Part shown: one piece after another, positions 35,471 to 45,819 of the stretch
Position numbering within the stretch: position 1 is the first letter of the stretch
How the letters are laid out: every line of letters begins with the position of its first letter
Assembly (NCBI GenBank): GCA_036924085.1
Contig: JAVGWX010000019.1
Coordinates: forward strand, 6,589,641 to 6,653,640
Direction: 5' to 3'
DNA length: 64,000 nt
Origin: Ariolimax columbianus
Lineage: Eukaryota; Mollusca; Gastropoda; Stylommatophora; Arionidae
The notes under the pieces: generated by a model
What the model was told of the DNA's origin: nothing
The model's database searches: none
The model's input: the letters and a program-made list of their open reading frames with translations, nothing else
Position numbers and translations under genes: made by a program

Positions 35471-35563
35471 TTTGCAACCATACTTCCCCCGGAACCCAAA
35501 CACTTTGGCTTCCCGGAAACTGCCCGCAGAGGCATCGAAGCAACTCCTGCGGATCGCTTGTCG
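35399..35563 (-). pseudogene. 18S rRNA pseudogene, segment 2 (core)
   Basis: The reverse complement reads CGATCCGC-GGAGTTGCTTCGATGCCTCTGCGGGCAG-TTCCGGGAAGCC, TTTGGGTTCCGGGGGAAGT, GGTTGCAAAGCTGAAACTTA and GGAATTGACGG. It directly continues the 18S segment at 37666-38744 once nested copy 4 is removed. Confidence 0.9.
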
Positions 35564-36388
35564 GCAAATGGATACAGACCCATCAGCCTACTGAGATGGG
35601 TCGGCAAGCTCATGGAATGTATTATAAACACCAGGCTGATGTGGCATCTGGAAGAAAAACGAATACTAGTTCCACAGCAAGCCGGCTTTAGACAGCACAG
35701 ATCCACTGAGGACCAGGTCATCCTCATAGCCCAGGAAACAGAAGATGCCTACCATGCACAGAAACACACAGTAGCTGTTTGGGTGGATCTGGAAAAGGCA
35801 TTTGGCAAAGTCTGGAAAGATGGACTTAGAGTCAAGCTAAGAAGAAGTGATGTTTGTGGGAAAATGTACAAGTGGATCAACCACTACCTCAAAAACAGAA
35901 CGGCCAGAGTCCAAGTACAAGGGCAGATGAGCAAAAAGGTGACATTCGAGCAGGGAGTACCCCAAGGGGGAGTACTGTCACCCACACTCTTCCTGGTGTA
36001 TATTAAAGACATTACAGAGAATATACAAAGAAGAGTCCATAGCTCAATGTTTGCAGATGATCTGGCTATGTGGACCTCTGAAAATAATCTGACCATACCA
36101 AGAAATCTGATGCAGCAGGCCATAACATTGCTGGACGAGTGGGCGAACTCATGGCTGGTCAAAATAAACGAGGAGAAAACCACATGCACAATATTCTCGC
36201 TTTCAATCAAAACCCAAAATACCAAATTAAGTCTAAAGGGCAAATTCCTGCAGCCAAACGACAACCCAAACTATCTGGGAGTCACATTTGATCGGCGCAT
36301 CACATGGAAAAGTCAGATTGAGAGAAACCGAATGAGAGCCAGAGAAAGAATGGAAATCATGAGGAAACTTGCTGGCAAAGCTGGATAG
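35558..36388 (+). pseudogene. RT domain of copy 4
   Basis: 276 codons with [34 protein letters not shown] (the second Asp of motif A changed to Gly), QGVPQGGVLSPTLF, FADDLAMW and YLGVTFDRR. It stops at KLAGKAG where sister copies read KLAGTSW. The first two codons come from 18S. Confidence 0.85.
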
Positions 36389-37665
36389 CAGACGAAAGCA
36401 TACTAAAGAGACTGTACACTGGAAGAGTGAGACCAGTTCTCGAGTACGACATTGCGGCATGGACAACAGCAGCAAAGGCGAACTTCGATAAAGTTAGCAA
36501 ACTTTAAAACCAAGCTATGAGAGGAGGCATGAAGTCAACGCCAATTGTAGAACTTGAAAAGATTACAAAACGGCAATCCATGGCCGATAGAAGAGACTGC
36601 AGAGCCCAGCTGCAGTCAGAGAAACTCCGAAGACTGACTGACCATCCAATGCAGTAGAAACTAAACAATTTGGGAAATGGGAAACTAAAGCGGAGAAACT
36701 TTGCAGAAATAGCCAAAGCAAAGATGCACGAAGATCCTATACACGCACTAACAACACCAAAACCCATCACGACTGTACGAAAACCTACCTGGAGGCAGGA
36801 TATATTTCCAGAGGTGGTAGAAAATCGACCAGGTATTGGAAATAAAAACTGCCAGACTGTAAAAGAAAAGAGAGATACTACCCTTAGCTTTATATCGAAA
36901 AGCTACCCAAGCATGGACTGGACCGATGCATACACCGACGGTTCTATAACAAACACTACACAGAACGGAGGGGCAGGAGCATTCCTGAACCTACCAAATG
37001 GCAGAAAAATAACACTCTCATTCGCTACTGGTAAGTACACAAGCAATTTCAGAGCGGAGGCAGAGGCACTGAGGGCGGCAGTGGAAGAAATGGTGACACA
37101 TAAGAAAATGAAAGCCATATAGCCCTGCTTACAGATGCTCTCGCCGTAGTCACAGCGCTAAAAAGCCAAACAAACACTGAGCTTAAGGACTTAAGAGCAG
37201 CACTCTGTCAACTGTGCCAGCAGTCCGCACCAAAAAAGGTAGTGGTACAGTGGGTCCCATCACACTGCAACATTAAACGCAACGAGGAGGCAGACAGACT
37301 GGCAAAAGAACGTGCAAGACTACCACAAACAGATACTAGTATGACGTACGAAGAGTCAAAACGGCTTATCAAAGCCAGATACATGACCAAATGGGAAAGC
37401 GAACATACTGGTTACACCAAAAACGATGCCTATTACCAGTTGACCACAATAGACTGATGTACCACCTATTCAACAAATTAAAGATATGTGGTACTGACGA
37501 ATGCCCGTGCGGTACCGGTAAAATGACAGCTGAAGATCTGCTGCAGAACTGCCCGACATACGAGGATCAGAGAGAGCAGATGTGGCCATCACCATTGGAA
37601 CTGCAAGACAAGCTTACTGTCTGACTGAGTACGAAGAAGAAGAAGAAGAAGAAGAAGAAGAAGAA
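35564..37665 (+). mobile_element. Element N copy 4, nested in the 18S part of copy 2
   Basis: A 5'-truncated LINE on the strand opposite to its host. It starts in the RT motif NGYRPISLL, runs through FADDLAMW, the thumb, RNH and Cys/His, and ends in a long (GAA)n tail at 37632-37665. It is flanked by gcttgtcg (35556-35563) and gctagtcg (37666-37673), an 8-bp duplication with one change, and splits a continuous 18S sequence. A deletion removes part of the C-terminal code just before the tail. Confidence 0.9.
36670..37122 (+). pseudogene. RT connection and RNH N-terminus of copy 4
   Basis: 150 codons from NGKLKRRNFAEIAKAKM through MDWTDAYTDGSITNTTQN and RAEAEALRAAV. A frameshift at MVTHKKMKAI removes the rest of RNH to the frame at 37242-37457, which holds CNIKRNEEADRLA (Gly changed to Arg in the His/Asp block). 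Confidence 0.8.
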
Positions 37666-38744
37666 GCTAGTCGACATCGTTTATGGTCAGAAATACGACG
37701 GTATCTGATCGTCTTCGTGCCTCTGACTTTCGTTATTGATTAATGAAAACATTCTTGAAAAATGCTATCGCAGTAGCTCGTCTTGCGGAGATCAAAGAAT
37801 TTAACCTCTAACGCTGCAATATTGATGCCTCCGTTTGTCCCTGTTAATCATTACCTCCAGTTCCGAAAACCAACAAAATAGAACCGAGGTCCTATTCCAT
37901 TTCTCCATGCACCATTATTCAGGCAGCCGAGGCCTGCTTTGAACACTCTAATTTTTTCAAAGTAAACGCGCCGGCCACCCAGGACGCTCAGCGAAGAGCA
38001 CCCGTGGGAGAGAGCCGACAGACGGTAGGGCAGAAGACAACAGGCAGTTAACCGGAGCGAGCCGGATCGCCTGCCTGCGCCTGAGATCCAACTACGAGCT
38101 TTTTAACTGCATCAACTTTAATATACAATATTGCAGCTGGAATTATCGCGGCTGCTGGCACCAGACTTTATCTCCAATAGATCATCGTTAAAGGGTTTAA
38201 AAGGCACTCATTTCAATTACGGGGACTCGAAAGAGTCCCGCATTGTTATTTTTCGTCACTACCTCCCCGTGCCGGGAGTGGGTAAGTTGCGCGCCTGCTG
38301 CCTTCCTTGGATGTGGTTGCCGTTTCTCATGCTCCGTCTCCTGAATCGAACACTGATTCCCCGTTACCTGTTACAAACATGGTAGGCATGTCACGTACCA
38401 TCGACATTTGATAGGGCAGACATTTGAAAGATGCTCGCCGGCACATGAGGCCATGCGATCAGCACAAAGTTATCCAGAGTCACCAGTCGGGACGCCGCAA
38501 CCCCGCGAGGAGAAACGACGATTGGTTTTGAACTAATAAAAGCGCTCTTTCCGTGAGGGTCGGAGCTTGGTAAGCATGTATTAGCTCTAGAATTGCCACA
38601 GTTATCCAAGTAGGATCGTGTCATCTAAGGAACCTCGACTGATTTAATGAGCCATTCGTGGTTTCACCGTGAGACAGTGTGAACTTAGACATGCAGGGCT
38701 TAATCTTTGAGACAAGCATATGACTACTGGCAGGATCAACCAGA
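37666..38744 (-). pseudogene. 18S rRNA pseudogene, segment 1 (5' part)
   Basis: Read on the minus strand it begins near the 18S start (GGTTGATCCTGCCAGTAGTC) and continues collinearly through CATGTCTAAGTTCACACTGT, GCTAATACATGC, CGCGCAACTTACCCACTCCC, GTGCCAGCAGCCGCG, AAAAAGCTCGTAGTTGGATC, TTTGAAAAAATTAGAGTG and ACGATGTCGACTAG, about 1.08 kb. It is much better preserved than the 28S part, with scattered changes (CCGCGATAATTCCAG). It lacks the rest of the gene and is interrupted by a LINE, so it is a pseudogene. Confidence 0.92.
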
Positions 38745-39366
38745 TATCTGTCGGACACGTACGTACTGCACACACCGGTCGGCGGAGGACGGGTGTGTAA
38801 AAAGCCTCACTGGGACGGCCGCAGGGACCGACTGACGGAACCGACGGACGGTTGTTCCACCCGTCCCTCACTCCGTCGACCGCCTGACAGAGGCCCCTAC
38901 ACACACCAGACGACCGACCGACCGGGATCGCTCGAGGACGGATGGCAGCGCTCTGTGCCAAACGGATCCCAACGACCCCGGCGATTCACTGGGACTAGAT
39001 CCAATTTGGCCTGCTGGCCTGCCCTTCTCCCGAGGGTTGGTCCCCGGGAGAACACAGGGCCTTCAGGCACGATTCCTGCATTCCATTTGTCGGTCACAGG
39101 CTCTTTGCGAGAGTCTGACCACCAGCCAGCTCTGCTATAAGCCTTCGAAAAATCACCACTGACTGTGTAAGTTTCTTGTTACGGACCAGAGCAGTGCACC
39201 TCATTGGAAGCAACGACAAAAAAAAACCGCTTCCCGATACGTCATCGGGGAAAGGCGGGCAAGCGTTTTCCGCAAGCCCGCGCTATCGCTCCGCCTGGCG
39301 GGACTGAGATCGCTTTAGGAACACTGATTGTGATTGAATCGCGTCGGCGAGACAACTACCCCAGAT
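38745..39366 (-). other. GC-rich 5'ETS-like sequence upstream of 18S
   Basis: About 620 bp immediately 5' of the 18S start on the minus strand, rich in GC blocks such as tcggtcggtcgtctgg. Position and composition fit the 5' external transcribed spacer of pre-rRNA, but such spacers diverge too fast for recognition by sequence. It ends exactly at the target-site duplication, so it would mark the 5' end of the copied RNA or a truncation point. Confidence 0.6.
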
Positions 39367-39836
39367 TGGATAGATCCAATATGGAACTTACATACATAAT
39401 TGGCGAGAACAATATTAGAAAAATAGAAAAGGAAAAAGTCGTAGGTGTTATATTAGATCATTCAGGTAAGGTGAGTGAGATAGTCTAGATAGCAATGAAA
39501 AAGCCAAATGCAGTTGTATGGGTGATAAATAGAAATATTAAACTTAAGAGCAAGGAATCTATAGTCAATCTGCATGAAGCTTAAGTTCGACATAGATTGG
39601 AGTATTGTGTACAGGTGTGGAGTCCTTTTCATAGAGGGGATATAAACATGCTGGAAATAATGCAAAAAAAGAGCGACATGGATGATATTGGGATTCCAGA
39701 ATTACAGTTAAAGGGAAAGAGAAAAAACGGACTACAGTGTCTATAAAAGTGAATAATTCGAGGTGAGGCAAAACATAACCACATGAACAAGAGCGCATTG
39801 CTAATAATTGACTAAAGTGACGTCCAGATTAGATCA
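39367..39836 (+). mobile_element. CR1-like LINE, segment 2 of 3
   Basis: Begins with the second copy of tggatagatcc and reads DRSNMELTYIIGENN, EKEKVVGVILDHSGKVSEI, KSKESIVNLHEA, LEYCVQVWSPFHRGDINML. It continues segment 1 in the same frame. It breaks at gtccagattagat (39824-39836), where a minus-strand RTE tail (catcatcat) starts. Confidence 0.85.
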
Positions 39837-42464
39837 TCATCATGTCCTTTGTAGAACGTCGCTCCCATCTAAGTCTGTCGGAAAGAAACCCGCTGTCTTG
39901 CAAAAACGTCACCCTTCGCCACAGTCATACCAAGGCATTCCGGGATATATTAGTGCCATCGTCTTTTTTGTCTACCCCTTCCTCTTTTGCCTGGCACCAT
40001 GCCTTCCATCACTGTTCTCTAAAGACCGTTGTGTCTTTTGATGTCTGTTTGCATTTTCTAGCCAAAATAGAATAATTGATAAACCAGCTTTCCTCTATAC
40101 TCAACTCTTGCCGAATGTTTATATTTGTTTTTTTGTTCACTGTCCATGGCATTTTGAGGATATTTCTGTAACATTTTGACTCGAATGATTCGATTCATTG
40201 TCCAAACGTTTTGGTAATCGTCCAAGATTCACAGCGATAAGCTGCTACATGAAAAAAAGGCTCTCAAGACTTTTACTTGTAACATTTTGATGGTTATCTG
40301 CCATAATTTTTTTCAGGCGGTTCATTATCTGCATTGCCATAGCTAGTCTTCTTCTTATTTCTTTCGACCAGTCGCCATTTTTGTCAATTCTGAAACCCAG
40401 ATATTCAAAATGTGTGACCTGATCTATTTCCTCACCACGCACTGTAAATTATGCTGACATTGTGTTTTGTCGGTGGTCATTATCTATGTTTTATATAAAT
40501 TTATGAACAGTTTTTTATCTTTACTATATCCATTAACGGCTAAAAGTAGCTGCTCTAGCCCTTCTGCACTTCTTGATAGTATCACTATGTGATCTGCGAA
40601 TCGTAACTCTGGAATCTCGTACACCAAATCGTAAATGGGTCGAAACTTTCAACGTTCTCTTCTCCAACATTTCTCATTATACATTTCGCATATGGTGTAC
40701 AGACAAGGATGAGAGGATACATCCCTGTCAGACTCCCTTTTGTACTGCTAACCAATCTGATGTTTGCCAAGATACTCGGACAGCGGCTTGTTGATCGTAG
40801 TATAATTATTCCATGAGATTGACTATATGCAAAGGAAACCTCATTGTCTTCATGATTGTCCACATATTTTGATGTTTTAACGTGTTAAAAACCTTATTGT
40901 AATCGATGAAAAATGTGTACATGTCTACATTAAACTCTCTAAATTTGTCGTAGATATTCCTGACATTGAATATGCTGTCCCTGGTCCCTCTGTTTTTCCT
41001 GAAATCCGCCAGGATAACGTGAATTTCAGAATCAAACCTTTTCTCTATCCTTCTTAATAGGATTCGCAAGAGTATCTTGCTAGCATGGCTGATCAGCGCG
41101 ATAGTTTTGTAGTTCGTGCACAGCTTCAGGTTGCCTTTTTTGGGGAGGGGGATATGATTTGATTTATGCCATGCTTCTGGCCACTCTGAACTGTGCCATA
41201 TATGTTTACAAAGCTTGTGATATACTCGAGCACTTTCCTCCCCTCCTGCTTCTATTAGCTCTGCTTGGATATCATCATTTCCCTGGGACTTTCCCTTTTT
41301 CAGGCTGTTAATTGCAGAGCGTACTTCTTCCAATTTTGGTTCAGGTTCTTTCTTATTCTTTTGTAGGATTGTAACTGAGCGCTTTGTGGTATCTCCATGC
41401 ATGGTTCTGCAGTACTCTCTATCTATTCAGTATGTCTTTCGTTTCTGTTAATGTGTTCTGCTCCTTGTCATTTATGACATGAGGGACCGGACGGATCTCT
41501 CTTGTAAGTGTTCTTATTGCCTTACATGCATCTCTCTCTGCCTTGTTGCAGTAGGTTTTCTTTATCCTTACACGTTTCCACTATGTGCTTGCCTTTATCT
41601 TTTCTTATTTCTCTTTTAACTTTTATTTCGCAGTTTCATATGCTGTGTTGGCCCCATTACTTCCCATTTGTTTTAAGTGTTGCCTTTCTTCAATGAGTTT
41701 ATGTGTTTCCTCTGTCATGTAGCTCTGTGTCTTGTGCGACATCTTGGGAATCATTTATTTCGCTGTCGAGATTAAACACCCATTGCATACGATCTCTTCT
41801 CCCCAGATGGCATCTCTTCCTGTACCGAAAGCAACGCCTCAAATGTATTGTCTACTTTGATTTTAATTCAGTAGGTATTGCTGTTTTTTCGAAGAGTTTT
41901 GGCTGGCAACCTTTGTTGATCCTACGTAGTCTTGTTTGGAAAACTGCAAAAAGTAATTCATGGTCCGTATTGCAGTCTGCTCCTGGCAGTGCTTTTGTTG
42001 CCAGCACATTTGATCTCCATCTATTTTGCACTAGGATGTAATCTATTTGGTATATAGCCTACGTGGATGTTTTTTGAATAAGGTGTTGGCAATGGAGAGG
42101 TTTTTTCCCGTGCATATTTCAATCATTTTTTTTCCTGGCTAATTTCTGTGTCCCAAACCAAAGAGTTCTTTAACACTTCTCTCCTCTATAGCTCTCTCGT
42201 CTCCGACTTTCGCTTAGAAATCGCCAATGATGATCAAAATATATCTTTTTTTTCAACTGTTTCCATCGTTTCTTGCAAAGTGTTATAAAAATCACCCATT
42301 TCGCAATCGTCAGATGATGATGTTGGTTCAAACAGGAAAATATACGTGAGCTAGACAGAAGTGGGGGAACCAAATAGGATCATGGCTATCAAGGATGGGG
42401 GATGCCTCTAACCGTGAGGTACTCTCTCTTAGACACGTCTGTCTTTCCCCTCCTTTCCTCCCCC
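39837..42464 (-). mobile_element. BovB-like RTE LINE nested in the CR1-like element
   Basis: Minus strand: APE text DFYNTLQETMETVEKKDI near 42280, IDYILVQNRWRSNVLATKAL and GADCNTDHELL near 42040-41960, a linker to 41450, RT at 41402-40560 and YLGFRIDKNGDWSKEIRRRL at 40390. The 3' tail is a short ATG-type repeat at 39837-39845. The closest match I recall is the BovB/RTE clade. Both flanks are CR1-like sequence that joins when it is removed. Ends approximate. Confidence 0.75.
40806..41402 (-). pseudogene. RT domain of the BovB-like RTE
   Basis: 198 codons: KLEEVRSAINSLKKGKSQGND, EWPEAWHKSNHIPLPKKGN, NYKTIALISHASKILLRIL, ADFRKNRGTRDSIFNVRNI and FFIDYNKVFNTLKHQNMW (motif A, with AFD changed to VFN). 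Motif B and the EYIMRN-like text (KCIMRNVGEE) are in the frame at 40585-40863. Frameshifted and missing a complete active site. Confidence 0.8.
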
Positions 42465-42690
42465 AGATGTTAGAAAATATTCTTTTAGTGAGATAGTGGT
42501 GAATGCTATGAATGCATTTCTAAAAGAGATAGCGGAGGCAGGGACAAAAAATTCATTCAAGAATAGTTTGGATGTGCATAGCCTTTAGAGTAAGGTGATG
42601 GCAATGAAATTGGATGTATACATACATATTCTGCAGAGTCTTCTTAACAAGTATAAGGACTTTAAGTTAAGCTAGTACAGAACAATTAAT
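42465..42690 (+). mobile_element. CR1-like LINE, segment 3 of 3 (3' end)
   Basis: Reads VRKYSFSEIVVNAMNAFLKE, GTKNSFKNSLDVH and KYKDFKLS, the extreme C-terminus that follows LDIRKCMFNQRVMN in the 20.5-kb copy. It continues segment 2 after the RTE insertion and also forms the outer end of the left arm of the inverted duplication. Confidence 0.75.
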
Positions 42691-43983
42691 ACAAATCGAA
42701 TGTCAGTTCGCTAGGCCAGGCTCAGTTTAATCTTCGTCATTTTAAAATCATGTTTACTAAACTATACCTCTACGTTCAGAACATACAAATTGGCCGTTAA
42801 AGAGATTTGGCGGTTAACCTATCTATTATGGACATGGCTCCATCTTTGTGCGACTATTTGGTGCGATGTTGTTACCGTGCAAAGAAATGTAGATGCTCAG
42901 ATTCAATAAATGATGTATGATTTAATCAGATAAATGACTTCAGTAATTGGTTTCCCCGGTACATGTTATTTTTTTGGTGCAACACTTTGAGATTTGAGGT
43001 AATTGTCATTTATACATGACTTTCAGTACTTGTCTCTATGGCCGTTGTTACGGACTCACTCTACCACCATTACATTTCTTCCTTACAACTGTCACTCCTT
43101 ACCTCACAACTAACTAACAAATTATTTTAACAGAAGCAAAGCAAAGAAATAAAGGTTTATTTCACATACAACATACACAGAATATTATTAAACTGGCACG
43201 TGAATCGTTTTCTACTGTTCATTACACAACAACTAACAACAATGTCTATCAAGAGTTTCGTGCAAATAGCACATGCATTTATCTTGCTCTTCATTAAGCA
43301 CAAATTCCATCATGTGATCAATTCTAGCAATTTTTGTTTTTCATTCACAGTTCTATATCACTTGACGTTGTCTAAATGCTGTCTAGCTAGCTGTTCTCTG
43401 TCCTATCGTTCGATCCTCGCTCTTCTGGTGGCCTTATCTTCCACCGCTCAACTTCTGCAACGCATGTATCTTCTGAACCTCTTGTCTGTCTTGTCTTCAC
43501 GTGTGAGTTGTGTCAGCGTCCTATTGAACAGGATAACACAGACCGTCAAATGCTTTCAAGTGCGCGGTCTCTGATTCTCTCTTAGTGCTGGTGTCTGCTT
43601 CGGTGACTTGTCTGTTCTATCTCTCTATTCTAACTACTGAACTTCAGCTCGTGTTAATTACTCTGTTCTGTGGTATTTCCTTTCAACTTGCGGTAGTATT
43701 TTGCTCTTTGATATATCTTAGTAACTGACCTAGCTGCTCAGTAGTCTTTTGCTCTATGATCTATCTTAGTAACCGACCTAGCTGCTCGGTAGTCTTCTGC
43801 TCTTTAGTCCCCGTCCGCTGTGGTATATATTGAATTACATGATCGCTCCATCATATATCACATGATCCCCGCCTTGGCCAAAGACCTCTCCGCCTTTTCA
43901 GTTCTTGGGCCTCAACTTTCGTTGAACTACCTTATCGCAAACTTAAGGATACCTTGTTTAAAACTGTATATGTGCTCTAAAAG

Positions 43984-44823
43984 ATCGTGTCATTTTCAGT
44001 AAAACCGTGGAAAGTATCCATTGTGACTGGCCATTCTAAAATGAGCAATGTTAAAGAAGTGCAAAGAATTAACTCAATGTTTGCGAAATGATTCTACAGT
44101 TATACGTGGATGCCACGAATTTAATCTCTTGGACATTGTTTTAAACATATGCGTGGATGCCACGAACTCCATCTCTTGGACAGGGTTCTCAAACTATATG
44201 TTGATGCCACGAACGGTGTTTTCGGGGCGTCCCTTACCCTTACTCGTTGGACCCTTGTGACTCATTTACACTTTACTGGGTACACATTATGACAATTTTG
44301 TTTCAGAAGAGTTGCCAAAAATATATATGTAAAGAAGGCCATGAAACGCATTTAGAAAAACATAAATGTGAGAGGACCTGCTGTGCTCCGTGGATACCCC
44401 CATCGGGAAAATGAGATATATGCTTGGACTTGTTTCTCTAAAATAAAGTTGCACACGGCACAGGCCGATGTCTACAAAAAAGCAGCTACATATAAAACAT
44501 ACAAAGGAATTGTAGATATGGCTGGCACAGAAAGAGAGAACGAATGTTTAAGTAACCGCAGTAAAGACTATAAACAAAGGGGCTAAAATGGATTCATATT
44601 GGAGACAAAATTACAGAATACCACCGAGTCATTATCCTCCTACTGAAGAAATGCAGAACCTCTTGCGATGAGAAATGGGAATTCGAGGTCAAACAACTAG
44701 CAAATGGAAATGTCAAATATGACGATTTATCTGTTATACGCGGGGAAGAAGACTAACGCCAGGTCAGGCACAACATACTGATCATATCTGTTAGTCAAGG
44801 TCAGGCAAAATATACTGGCCAAG
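43984..44823. other. Left-arm-specific stretch
   Basis: 840 bp absent from the right arm. Contains a ~52-bp tandem repeat (44104-44225) keyed on gtggatgccacgaa and a 72-codon + strand frame (44368-44586) with no recognised motif. May be an unidentified insertion. Confidence 0.4.
44104..44225. repeat. ~52-bp tandem repeat, 3 partial copies
   Basis: Each unit has tggatgccacgaa followed by an atctcttggaca-type segment. The third is incomplete. Confidence 0.65.
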
Positions 44824-44999
44824 ATCCTTACCTTGGCTTTCTCCCCAACCTCCTTGCTAACGGGGAGAGGGATCGACCTGATTCCCATAGTAGTGAGCAA
44901 CACGCAGATGAAGCCAAACAAAGCACAACCACATGGAGGAACTTGTTCCTCCTTCATCTGCAAGATTGGGATGTGATGAAAGCTACTGCAACCGGCCAA
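44727..44999 (-). CDS. Unrecognised 90-codon frame shared by both arms
   Basis: Not recognised. MAGCSSFHHIPILQMKEEQ followed by CGCALFGFICVLLTTMGIR. A similar frame lies in the right arm (55113-55421: CSSFPHIPTLLMK, CGCAMLEFICVLPTTTRI). The conserved hydrophobic stretch could be a membrane segment. Similarity may simply reflect the DNA duplication, so coding status is unproven. Confidence 0.3.
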   Translation of the reverse strand: MAGCSSFHHIPILQMKEEQVPPCGCALFGFICVLLTTMGIRSIPLPVSKEVGEKAKVRILASIFCLTLTNRYDQYVVPDLALVFFPAYNR

Positions 45000-45018
45000 G
45001 TAATGGCCTTTTCAGGGT

Positions 45019-45819
45019 TCACTGCGGAGTAAACATACTCATTGTGAACATTCTTCTTCTTCTTCTTCTTTCTTCTTCTTCTTCGTACGCAGTCAGACAG
45101 TAAACAATATTTTTTTCGAAAAAAGCGGTGGTCATCCTGAGGCTGTCGATACTGCCATAGAGCTGGTCTTGTGGTGGCCACATCTGCTCTCTCTGATCCT
45201 CGTATGTCCGGCAGTTCTGCAGCAGATGTTCAGCGGTCATTTTCCCGGTACCACACGGGCATTCGTCGGTACCACCTATCTTCAATTTGTTGAATAGGTG
45301 GTACCTCAGTCTATTGTGGCCAGTACGAAGTCTGAAGACAACGACCTGCTCTCTTCTGTTCAACTGGTAATAGGCATCGTTTTTGGTGTAACCAGTATGT
45401 TCGGTTTCCCATTTGGTCATGTATCTGGCTTTAATAAGCCGTTTTGACTCTTCGTACGTCATACTAGTATCTGTTTGTGGTAGTCTTGCACCTTCTTTTG
45501 CCAGTCTGTCTGCCTCCTCGTTGCCTTGGATGTTGCAGTGTGATGGGACCCACTCTACCACTACCATTTTTGGTGCGGACTGCTGGCATAGTTGACAGAG
45601 TACTGCTCTTAAGTCATTAAGCTCAGTGTTTTTCTGGCTTTTTAGCGCTGTGACTATGGCCATAGCATCTGTAAGCAGGACTGTATGGCTTTCATTTTCT
45701 TTATGTGTCACCATTTCTTCCACTGCCGCCCTCAGTGCCTCTGCCTCCGCTCTGAATTTGCTTGTGTTCTTACCTGTAACGAATGACAGTGTTATTGTTC
45801 TGCCATTTGGTAGGTTCAA
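45019..45819 (-). pseudogene. RNase H and C-terminal Cys/His domain of copy 3
   Basis: 266 codons, the most complete C-terminus in the window: RAEAEALRAAV, VLLTDAMAIV, HCNIQGNEEADRLA, the middle EQVVVFRLRTGHNRLRYHL, then CPCGTGKMTAEHLLQNC. It starts just after the first RNH Asp, which lies in another frame. It ends YCLTAYEEEEE and runs through the tail (frameshifting to Arg codons) into flanking DNA, stopping at 45019. Confidence 0.88.
45044..45053. repeat. Target-site duplication of copy 3, left
   Basis: gtgaacattc, repeated at 49102-49111. The right arm of the inverted duplication shows the empty form near 55103-55112 (gaatgcccac on +). Confidence 0.85.

Larger units (their letters stand above)
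30076..39366 (-). mobile_element. Chimeric rRNA-LINE insertion, copy 2
   Basis: Read on the minus strand: 5'ETS-like sequence (39366-38745), 18S 5' part (38744-37666, continuing 35563-35398 after nested copy 4), 28S/18S fusion units (35398-35108), a short unassigned stretch, the 28S 3' end (34985-34543), the LINE 5'UTR, APE, RT, RNH, the Cys/His motif and a (GAA)n tail (30095-30076). The 11-bp duplication tggatagatcc flanks the whole block and the CR1 frame continues across it. Without nested copy 4 it is about 7.2 kb. A single reverse-transcription event of one rRNA-LINE RNA explains this best. Confidence 0.88.

Noticed and set aside
35556..37673. A site-specific 18S element of the R7/R8 kind
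   Set aside because: Other copies of the same family sit in CR1-like, RTE-like and arm DNA. One rDNA hit, itself inside a dispersed chimera, does not show site specificity.
37666..38744. Functional 18S rRNA gene
   Set aside because: Only the first ~1.1 kb is present, it is split by a LINE, joined to 28S fragments and bounded by an insertion duplication.
39204..39488. 94-codon + strand ORF
   Set aside because: It fuses antisense ETS-like sequence with the CR1-like frame from 39367 onward. Only the CR1-like part is meaningful.
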